64,000 nucleotides of DNA from Candidatus Sulfopaludibacter sp. SbA3. GTDB lineage: Bacteria; Acidobacteriota; Terriglobia; Bryobacterales; Bryobacteraceae. The stretch spans positions 124,001-188,000 of the forward strand of contig CAMDCN010000012.1 in assembly GCA_945890485.1 (NCBI GenBank), in the 5' to 3' direction. The notes under the pieces are model-generated. The model was given only the letters and a program-made list of their open reading frames with translations. It did no database searches and was not told the origin of the DNA. Positions 1-6,826 of this stretch are shown here, piece after piece (position 1 is the stretch's first letter; the number at the start of each line of letters is the position of its first letter). The translations under genes were made by a program, and so were the position numbers.

Positions 1-1368
1 CGGCTTCGCCGCATCAAAGTCATGCGCTGCCGGAGCCTCCGCAAGAGACGTCGAATCGAAAGTCGCCGCCTGGCCCACCGGCCCGTCCCGCGGCGTCGGC
101 GGCAACCCCAAATACTTCCCATGCCTGTACGACCCCGTCGTCTCCAGCATGTTCCCTTCAAACTCATAATGCGCCAACAGACCCGCCCGGCTTGGAGACT
201 CGAACTTCTTCTCCGCCTCCCAAGCCTTCATTTGCGCGGGAACATCCGCCGCTTCCAACTGCTTCTCCCGGCTCGCCACCGCCTCGTTGATCTCTTTCAA
301 CAATCCCGCCTGCGTCTCAGACGGCAGCGTCAACACCGGCGCCGCGTTCCCGCGCTGCCCATCCAGCCCCTTCTCATTCACGTTATTGAAGAACGCAAAG
401 AACTGATAGAAATCCTTCTGCTTGATCGGATCGTACTTATGGTCATGGCAACGCGCACAACCCATCGTCAGCCCCAGCCAAGTCGTCGACGTCGCCTCCA
501 CCCGGTCCACCACGTACTCCGTCTGGTACTCCTCCGGAATCGCCCCGCCCTCGTAATTGATCACGTGGTTCCGATTGAACCCGCTCGCCACCTTCTGCTC
601 GCGCGTCGCGTTCGGCAGCAAATCTCCCGCCAACTGCCAGATCGTGAACTGGTCATAAGGCATGTTCTTGTTGAACGCACCAATCAGCCAATCCCGCCAA
701 GGCCACATATCCCGATGCGAATCGATGTGGAAGCCGTGCGTATCTGCATACCGCGCCAGGTCCAGCCAATGCATGGCCTGCTTCTCGCCATAATGCGGGC
801 TCGCCAACAAGCGATCGACGACCTTCTCATAGGCCTTCGCCGACTTATCCGCCAGAAACGCATCCACCTCCGCCGGCGTCGGCGGCAAGCCGGTCAAGTC
901 CAGCGTCACCCGCCGCAGTAGCGTCGCCTTATCAGCCGGCGGATTGTGCGCCAGCCCTTCCTTCAACAGCCGCGCCTTAACAATCTCATCAATCGACTTC
1001 GCCGCCGGCTTCACCGGCTTCTCATACGCCCAGTGCTCTTCCCACTTGGCGCCCTCGTCAATCCACTGCTTTAGCGTCTCGACCTGCGCCTCGGTCAACT
1101 GCACCTTCGCCGACAGCGGCGGCATATGCAGTGCCTTGTTCGCGTGAGTAATCCGCTTCACCAGCAGACTCTCCGCCGCCTTCCCCGGCACAATCACCTT
1201 CGCAAACGCACCCTCTTTCGTATCCAGCCGCAGCTTCGCCATGCGCGCGGAATCGTCCGGCCCATGGCAATGGAAGCACGCGTCCGACAAGATCGGCCGC
1301 ACGTCCCGAGTAAACTCCACCGGCTTAGCCCAAGCCACTACCGCAACGAAGAACAGAAGACACCGCAT
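1..1368 (-). CDS. PSCyt1/DUF1549 cytochrome c protein with LamG-like segment, 3' end missing
   Basis: The frame is open from an ATG at 1368 to the window edge (456 codons seen), so the C-terminal part, probably a DUF1553 domain, lies outside. Residues 1-14 look like a signal peptide. A c-type heme motif CFHCH lies at residues 31-35 (PSCyt1-type domain), followed by a DUF1549-type region with a CARCHDHKYDP motif. Near the left edge the segment HYEFEG resembles the start of a LamG/concanavalin-like domain, an architecture known in Planctomycetes and Acidobacteria. Such proteins are thought to be exported and to act in carbohydrate breakdown or electron transfer; the substrate is unknown. The start codon is only 25 bases from that of the divergent oxidoreductase at 1394. 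Confidence 0.85.
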   Translation of the reverse strand, partial: MRCLLFFVAVVAWAKPVEFTRDVRPILSDACFHCHGPDDSARMAKLRLDTKEGAFAKVIVPGKAAESLLVKRITHANKALHMPPLSAKVQLTEAQVETLKQWIDEGAKWEEHWAYEKPVKPAAKSIDEIVKARLLKEGLAHNPPADKATLLRRVTLDLTGLPPTPAEVDAFLADKSAKAYEKVVDRLLASPHYGEKQAMHWLDLARYADTHGFHIDSHRDMWPWRDWLIGAFNKNMPYDQFTIWQLAGDLLPNATREQKVASGFNRNHVINYEGGAIPEEYQTEYVVDRVEATSTTWLGLTMGCARCHDHKYDPIKQKDFYQFFAFFNNVNEKGLDGQRGNAAPVLTLPSETQAGLLKEINEAVASREKQLEAADVPAQMKAWEAEKKFESPSRAGLLAHYEFEGNMLETTGSYRHGKYLGLPPTPRDGPVGQAATFDSTSLAEAPAAHDFDAAKP

Positions 1369-1380
1369 TCATCCCGAGTT

Positions 1381-1386
1381 TATACT
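1381..1386 (+). promoter_or_regulatory. TATACT, candidate -10 element for the oxidoreductase gene
   Basis: TATACT ends 7 bases before the ATG at 1394, so a transcript starting at the usual distance would begin at or next to the start codon. No good -35 match is seen 17 bases upstream, and any -35 contact would lie at the start of the divergent gene. Inferred from sequence only. Confidence 0.3.
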
Positions 1387-1393
1387 GCGAGAC

Positions 1394-2719
1394 ATGCAAC
1401 GTCGAGACTTCCTATCGCTGACCGCCGCAGCCCTCGCCGCCTACGGCCAGCAGAAGCCCCGCCGCGTCGGTCTCATTGGTACCGGCTGGTACGGCAAGAG
1501 CGATCTCTTCCGCCTTCTCCAGGTCGCCCCCGTCGAAGTCGTCTCCCTCTGCGATGTCGACAAGACCATGCTCAGCAACTGCGCAGACATCGTCGTCGAA
1601 CGCCAGGCCTCCAAGAAGCGCCCCCGCCTCTACGCCGACTACCGCGCGATGCTCAAGGAAAAGGATCTCGACATCGTTCTCATCGCGACGCCCGACCATT
1701 GGCACGCCCTCCCCTTCATCGAAGCCTGCAAATCCGGCGCCGACATCTACTGTCAGAAGCCCATCTCGCTCGACGTCACCGAGGGCCTCGCCATGCTGAA
1801 CGCGGCTCGCAAATACAATCGCGTCGTGCAAATCGGAACCCAGCGCCGCAGCACCCCCCACTTGATCGAAGCCCGCGACGAGATCCTCAAAACCGGCAAG
1901 CTCGGCAAGATCGCCTACGTCGAAATCTACTGCTACTACCACATGCGGGCCAAGAATCCACCCGCCACACCCGCTATCCCCGCCGACCTCGATTACGAGA
2001 TGTGGACCGGCCCCGCCCCCATGCGCCCGTGGAACGGCCTCCAACATCCCCGCCGCTGGCGCGCCTTTGAAGAGTACGGCAACGGCATCATGGGCGACAT
2101 GTGCGTCCACATGCTCGACATGGTCCGCTGGATGATGGACCTCGGCTGGCCCACCAAAATCTCCTCTACAGGCGGCATCCTCATCGACAAAGCCAGCGTC
2201 GCCAACATCCCGGATACCCAGGAAGCCACCTTCGACTTCGGCGACGTCAAGGTCAACTGGACCCATCGCAGTTGGGGCCACCCGCCCGACCCCAAGTACC
2301 CCTGGGGAGCCACCTTCTACGGAGAGAAAGGAACCCTAAAGGCGAGCGTCAACAGCTACGACTTTGAACCCCTCGACAAGACCCAGAAACCCATCCATCG
2401 CGACGTCAAAATGGAACTCGAAGAGTACCCCGTCGACAAGGTCGAGAAGGATCTCGAACGCCACGTCGCCCCCGCGATCCGCGGCCACATGAAGGATCTG
2501 CTCGCCGCCATCGACAACCGCTCCAAGCCCGTTGCCGACATCGAGCAGGGCTTCATCTCCTCGGCCAGTTGCATCCTCGCCAACCTCGCCATGAAGACCG
2601 GCCGAACCCTCCAATACGACCCCGCCCGGAACATTGTGATCGGAGACCCCGAGGCCACCCGCCTCCTCACCCGTCCCTACCGCAAGCCTTGGCAACATCC
2701 CGACCCCAAGAAGGTCTAG
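1394..2719 (+). CDS. Gfo/Idh/MocA family oxidoreductase, Tat-exported type
   Basis: A 441-residue protein. The ATG at 1394 is chosen because it gives the leader MQRRDFLSLTAAALAA, a twin-arginine-like signal, directly before the Rossmann fold; a longer in-frame extension to 1241 would run into the divergent gene. The nucleotide-binding strand contains VGLIGTGWYGK near residue 25. The family's EKP-like motif appears as QKPIS and presumably supplies the catalytic lysine. The C-terminal half has the usual alpha/beta substrate domain (EEYGNGIMGDMCVHMLD). Members oxidise or reduce sugars and sugar derivatives with NAD(P); the exported subset is common in Acidobacteria and Planctomycetes. The substrate cannot be read from sequence. 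Confidence 0.9.
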   Translation: MQRRDFLSLTAAALAAYGQQKPRRVGLIGTGWYGKSDLFRLLQVAPVEVVSLCDVDKTMLSNCADIVVERQASKKRPRLYADYRAMLKEKDLDIVLIATPDHWHALPFIEACKSGADIYCQKPISLDVTEGLAMLNAARKYNRVVQIGTQRRSTPHLIEARDEILKTGKLGKIAYVEIYCYYHMRAKNPPATPAIPADLDYEMWTGPAPMRPWNGLQHPRRWRAFEEYGNGIMGDMCVHMLDMVRWMMDLGWPTKISSTGGILIDKASVANIPDTQEATFDFGDVKVNWTHRSWGHPPDPKYPWGATFYGEKGTLKASVNSYDFEPLDKTQKPIHRDVKMELEEYPVDKVEKDLERHVAPAIRGHMKDLLAAIDNRSKPVADIEQGFISSASCILANLAMKTGRTLQYDPARNIVIGDPEATRLLTRPYRKPWQHPDPKKV

Positions 2720-2801
2720 CCTCTTTTCCGTCCCGCTTTCCCCCCTTCACCCGATGCCCTCGCCCCCTCCGCCCTCGGTACTCTAGAGGTTTGGAGATGA
2801 A

Positions 2802-3854
2802 ATGAACTTAATCTTAGAGTCCCTGGCCCTAAACTGGCCCATCTACGTTATCCCTTTCGCTGTCTTTCTCCTCGTCGTCGCTCTCGGCGCCATCCTCCGC
2901 CGCATTCTCTTCCGGACCCTCGAAAAATGGGCCACCAAGAGCTCCGGTCAACTCGACGACATCGCTGTCGCCGCCCTCCGCGGGCCGTTCCTCCTTTGGA
3001 TCGTCATCGCTGGCATCTACGCCGCCACCCAAACCTCCGAGCTCCCCGCCCGCGCCACCGAGCTCGTTGGCAAAGCGCTCCTCGTCCTCTGGATCGTCTC
3101 CCTCACCGCCGTCGCCTCCCGCCTCGCTGGCGCACTCGTGAAGTTCTACGGTCGCTCCACCACCTCCGTCCTCCCCGTAACGACCCTCACGCAAAGCCTC
3201 GCCTCCCTGGCAGTTGCCATTATCGGCATCCTCATCCTCCTCGATACCCTCCACATCTCCGTTACGCCCATCCTCACCGCCCTCGGCGTCGGCGGTATCG
3301 CCGTCGCTCTCGCCCTGCAGGACACCCTGTCTAACCTCTTCGCCGGCTTCTACGTCTCCCTCGCCGGCCAGGTCCGCCTCGGCGACTACATCAAGCTCGA
3401 ATCCGGCGAGGAAGGCTTCGTCACGGACATCAGCTGGCGATCCACCACCATCCGCGCCCTCGCCAACAACCTGATCGTGATTCCCAACGCCAAACTCGCC
3501 CAGATCATCGTCACGAACTACTACCTGCCCGAACGCCGCATGTCCCTTCTCATCCCCGTCGGCGTCAGCTACGATCACGACCCCGAAGTCGTCGAGCGCA
3601 TCCTCCTGGAAGAAGCCAACGCCGGCGCGGGCGTCATTCCCGGCTTCCTCGCCGAACCGCCTCCCGCCGTCCGCTTCATCCCTGGCTTCGGCGATTCGTC
3701 CATCAACTTCACAGTCATCTGCCAAGTTGCCGAGTTCGTCGATCAGTATCTGGTCCAACACGAAATGCGTAAACGCATCTTCAAACGCTTCCGCCAGGAA
3801 GGCATCGAAATTCCCTTCCCCATCCGCACCGTCCACCTCAAACAGACGACCTAA
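2802..3854 (+). CDS. MscS-family mechanosensitive ion channel
   Basis: A 350-residue membrane protein with several N-terminal hydrophobic segments (first at about residues 13-35) and the MscS pore helix and beta-domain near residues 160-240, with IAVALALQDTLSNLFAGF followed by GDYIKLESGEEGFVTDI. The C-terminal alpha/beta domain resembles the MscS cytoplasmic cage. It probably releases solutes on hypo-osmotic shock. TTTGGAGATGAA before the ATG at 2802 supplies a Shine-Dalgarno sequence. Its stop codon overlaps the stop of the convergent otsB (shared CTAA at 3851-3854), placing a solute-release valve beside trehalose synthesis genes. Confidence 0.9.
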   Translation: MNLILESLALNWPIYVIPFAVFLLVVALGAILRRILFRTLEKWATKSSGQLDDIAVAALRGPFLLWIVIAGIYAATQTSELPARATELVGKALLVLWIVSLTAVASRLAGALVKFYGRSTTSVLPVTTLTQSLASLAVAIIGILILLDTLHISVTPILTALGVGGIAVALALQDTLSNLFAGFYVSLAGQVRLGDYIKLESGEEGFVTDISWRSTTIRALANNLIVIPNAKLAQIIVTNYYLPERRMSLLIPVGVSYDHDPEVVERILLEEANAGAGVIPGFLAEPPPAVRFIPGFGDSSINFTVICQVAEFVDQYLVQHEMRKRIFKRFRQEGIEIPFPIRTVHLKQTT

Positions 3855-4573
3855 CCAACTGGCTCGCGGAGCGCCGCCAGGCGCTCCAACAGCCGGTCAA
3901 TCTCCGTCTGATCCTTCACGTAGAAGCGCGCCTTCGACCTCGCCCGCTCCCCCACCCGCACCGGCACTGTGTTCCCCTGCAACGCGAATGCGTCTTCGTC
4001 GTTGTCATCATCCCCAACGAACAGCACCCAGTCACACCCCAGCCGGTCCCGCTCCGCCGCCAACGCCGTACCTTTGTGCGGCGCGTCCTCCCCCACAATA
4101 TTCACTACTTCCTTCCCGCCATAAACCCGCGCGCCCACCAGCCCCGCCGCCACGCTGGCAATCCGTTTCCGCGCCTCCGCCTTCCCCGCGAACTGCCGGT
4201 AGTGCACCGCCAAGGATGCCCCTTTGTCCTCCACCCAAACCCCTTCCATCCCCGCGACGCCAGCCTCCATCACTCTTCGCCACTCCCCCGTCTCCACCGC
4301 CCCATCCGCCCCATGGTTCCCCACTGCTCCAACCACCGGCACTCCCTCCAATTTCGCCAACAAATCCTCCCGCGACCGCCCCGAGATCACCACGCACGGG
4401 TACACCGCCGCCACCCGTCCCAACAACTCCCGCGTCCCCTCCCGCATCGCCGCCAGCTCCGGCCGCTCTACAATCGGCGCCAGCGTTCCATCGAAATCAA
4501 ATGCGCACAGCGTCCGCTCCGCCGCCAGCCGTCCCCATACCGGCTGGGTTGCCGTCGAGAATAGGTATCGCAT
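3851..4573 (-). CDS. otsB: Trehalose-6-phosphate phosphatase
   Basis: A 240-residue HAD-superfamily enzyme. Motif I FDFDGT has its nucleophile and acid at about Asp26 and Asp28. VVISGRS, VGNHGADG and GDDDNDEDAF follow in the order expected for OtsB, which removes phosphate from trehalose 6-phosphate. Length is normal for a stand-alone OtsB. The gene starts 3 bases after the stop of otsA, so the two are almost certainly cotranscribed and give the two-step UDP-glucose to trehalose route. It ends tail-to-tail with the MscS gene with overlapping stop codons. Confidence 0.92.
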   Translation of the reverse strand: MRYLFSTATQPVWGRLAAERTLCAFDFDGTLAPIVERPELAAMREGTRELLGRVAAVYPCVVISGRSREDLLAKLEGVPVVGAVGNHGADGAVETGEWRRVMEAGVAGMEGVWVEDKGASLAVHYRQFAGKAEARKRIASVAAGLVGARVYGGKEVVNIVGEDAPHKGTALAAERDRLGCDWVLFVGDDDNDEDAFALQGNTVPVRVGERARSKARFYVKDQTEIDRLLERLAALREPVG

Positions 4574-4576
4574 CGC

Positions 4577-6739
4577 CTAACCCACCAAGCTCCGCGCGCT
4601 CAACCGGCTCGCCACCCGCTCCTGGCTCCGCAGCCGCGCCGCATCCTCCAACATCTTGCCGGCCCACCGGTACACGTTGAACTGCGTAATCACCGCCCGC
4701 ATCGACCGCATGCGGTCCCGCTGCTCCTCCGCCGGCATCGTCAACGCCACCATCATCGCCTCGCTTGCGGCCTCCATGTCGTATGGATTCACAATCAACG
4801 CCTCAGTCAACTCCCGCGCCGCGCCTGTAAATTCGCTCAGCACCAACACACCCTTCAAGTCCCCCCGCGCCGCCACGAATTCCTTTGCCACCAAGTTCAT
4901 CCCGTCATGCAGACTGCTCACGTAGCAAAGATCCGCCGCCCGGAAGTAGCGGAATACGTCCGGTGGTTCATGATGCGCCCGCAGCAACACGATCGGAGAA
5001 TATCCGTCTTGCCCGAATCGCGCGTTGATTCGTTCCGTCAACTTTTCTACCGACTCATTTAACAATCGGTACCGTTCAATCTTCGTCCGGCTCGGCGCCG
5101 CCAATTGCACGAAAGTGAACCTTCCACGGAACTCCGGATACCGCTCGAGCAAAGTCTCTACAGCCTCCAGCCGTTCTTCGATGCCCTTCGTATAGTCCAA
5201 CCGGTCGACGCCCACGCCCAGCAGCGCATTGGGCTTCAGCCCCAAGTCCGCAAACACGCGCGCCCGGCTCTCCGCCGCCGTCTCTCCCGTCTCGGCCCAT
5301 CGCACTGGCCATTCAATCGAAATCGGATACGGCCGGACCAGTGTCCGGTGGCCCTGCCGGACCACCGCGTGGTGCTCCCGATCGATCCGGGTCTCCAGGT
5401 ACCGGTCCACCGCTTCAAAGAAGTTATTGCAGTGTAACTGTGTATGAAAGCCCAAAATACTGCTCCCCAGCAGACCTTCGAGCAGCTCATCCCGCCAGGG
5501 GCAGATCCCCAATCGCTCCGCGTTCGGCCATGGAATATGCCAGAACACAATCACGGTCGCCGCCGGCAACCGTTTCCGGATCATCGCCGGCGCCAACGCG
5601 AAGTGGTAATCCTGCACGAGGATCACCGGATCGTCCGAGTCGGCCTCATCGCACACCGCATCCGCGAACTTCTGGTTCACTTCCCTGTACTGCCGCCAAT
5701 CCTCCGCCCGGAACTGCGGACGCGCGTGCGCCACGTGGCACAACGGCCAGAGCCCCTCATTCGAAAATCCGTAGTAGTACCCCTGCTCCTGCTCCTCGGT
5801 CAACCAAACCCGCCGGATATCGTAGCTCTCCTCTCCCGGCGGCACCCGCACGCGGTCGAATCGATCCACCGTCTCCCGGTCCGCCGATCCCGCCCCGTGC
5901 GCAACCCACGTGCCTGAACAAGCCCGCATCACCGGCTCGAGCGCCGTCACCAGGCCGCTCGCCGGATGCTGTACTTCAATCGATCCGTCCGCCTTGCGCA
6001 CGTGCAGATACGGCTCCCGGTTCGACAAGATCACGATCTTCTCCCCGTGCAGATGCCGGTTCAACGTCCGCTTCAGGCGCTCCGCGTTCCACTGCAGCGA
6101 CGAATCCTCCGGCTGCTCTTCCATCTCCATCCGAACCTTCCGCAACTCCGCGCGCCGGCCGGAACGAACCCACCGCGCCACGAACATCGGCACACCCAGC
6201 GCCAACGCCGCCAGCAGCGCAAACGTCACCAGCAGGATCGTCTGCGCCTGGCTCTCTCGCCGCTCAATGTAGCTGAGGTCCTGCACCAACACCGCAAACC
6301 CCAACTCTTCCACCGGTACGGCGTTTACTGACGCCCTCCCAGTCGGCAACGTCGCCACACTCGACCAGCCGTCCTCGCCCCGCACCCGGCTTCCCACGGC
6401 CCAGCACCCGAACGCCTCCGGAAACCCCGGCGTGCTCGCGCGCACAGTGAAGTCCGCGTTGCATAGCGCCACGCCCATCACCCGTTCATCCCGGTTCAAA
6501 GCGACGATCTGCGCCCGCAACGCTCCGGGATCGCCATTCCAGGCCGCGGCCAAAGACGGACGCGCCCCCGCCAGCGCCAAACGCGCTCGCGAATTCACAT
6601 CACGCTCAAACCACTCCTGTGCCGTCGTACGCACGACCGATGACGCAGCCCATGTCAGCAGGGCCAAGCCCAAAACCAAGGCGAGGAGAAACTGCGCCAT
6701 CCGGCGCATCTGGGAAGATTCAATCGAGAAATAACGCAT
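4577..6739 (-). CDS. otsA: Membrane-anchored trehalose-6-phosphate synthase
   Basis: A 720-residue protein, far longer than the roughly 460-500 residues of ordinary OtsA. The C-terminal part is a GT20 glycosyltransferase with VQDYHF, FWHIPWPN, GFHTQLHCNNFFE, GVDRLDYTKGIEER and the sugar-nucleotide region SSLHDGMNLVAKEF. It joins UDP-glucose and glucose 6-phosphate. In front lie a first membrane helix (about residues 11-32), some 130 residues likely outside the membrane, and a second helix (about 170-190), the topology of a receptor rather than a soluble enzyme. ATG 6739 is preferred; a TTG 30 bases upstream with GGAG just before it is an alternative. otsB follows directly. Confidence 0.9.
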   Translation of the reverse strand: MRYFSIESSQMRRMAQFLLALVLGLALLTWAASSVVRTTAQEWFERDVNSRARLALAGARPSLAAAWNGDPGALRAQIVALNRDERVMGVALCNADFTVRASTPGFPEAFGCWAVGSRVRGEDGWSSVATLPTGRASVNAVPVEELGFAVLVQDLSYIERRESQAQTILLVTFALLAALALGVPMFVARWVRSGRRAELRKVRMEMEEQPEDSSLQWNAERLKRTLNRHLHGEKIVILSNREPYLHVRKADGSIEVQHPASGLVTALEPVMRACSGTWVAHGAGSADRETVDRFDRVRVPPGEESYDIRRVWLTEEQEQGYYYGFSNEGLWPLCHVAHARPQFRAEDWRQYREVNQKFADAVCDEADSDDPVILVQDYHFALAPAMIRKRLPAATVIVFWHIPWPNAERLGICPWRDELLEGLLGSSILGFHTQLHCNNFFEAVDRYLETRIDREHHAVVRQGHRTLVRPYPISIEWPVRWAETGETAAESRARVFADLGLKPNALLGVGVDRLDYTKGIEERLEAVETLLERYPEFRGRFTFVQLAAPSRTKIERYRLLNESVEKLTERINARFGQDGYSPIVLLRAHHEPPDVFRYFRAADLCYVSSLHDGMNLVAKEFVAARGDLKGVLVLSEFTGAARELTEALIVNPYDMEAASEAMMVALTMPAEEQRDRMRSMRAVITQFNVYRWAGKMLEDAARLRSQERVASRLSARSLVG

Positions 6740-6826
6740 GGGCGACCGCGAGTGGGCCGATACCTCCAACTCCTACGGTACCGGCCCAGCCGCGCCCAAA
6801 CTATCCCGAAAACACACCAGACATTA

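Noticed and set aside
22-921. Long Arg-rich frame at the left edge
   Set aside because: It is antisense to the PSCyt/DUF1549 gene, which has clear heme and DUF motifs.
2829-3836. Long open frame opposite the MscS gene
   Set aside because: The product is a low-complexity Asp/Glu/Gly-rich chain, as expected for the antisense of a codon-biased GC-rich gene. There is no ribosome site or motif.
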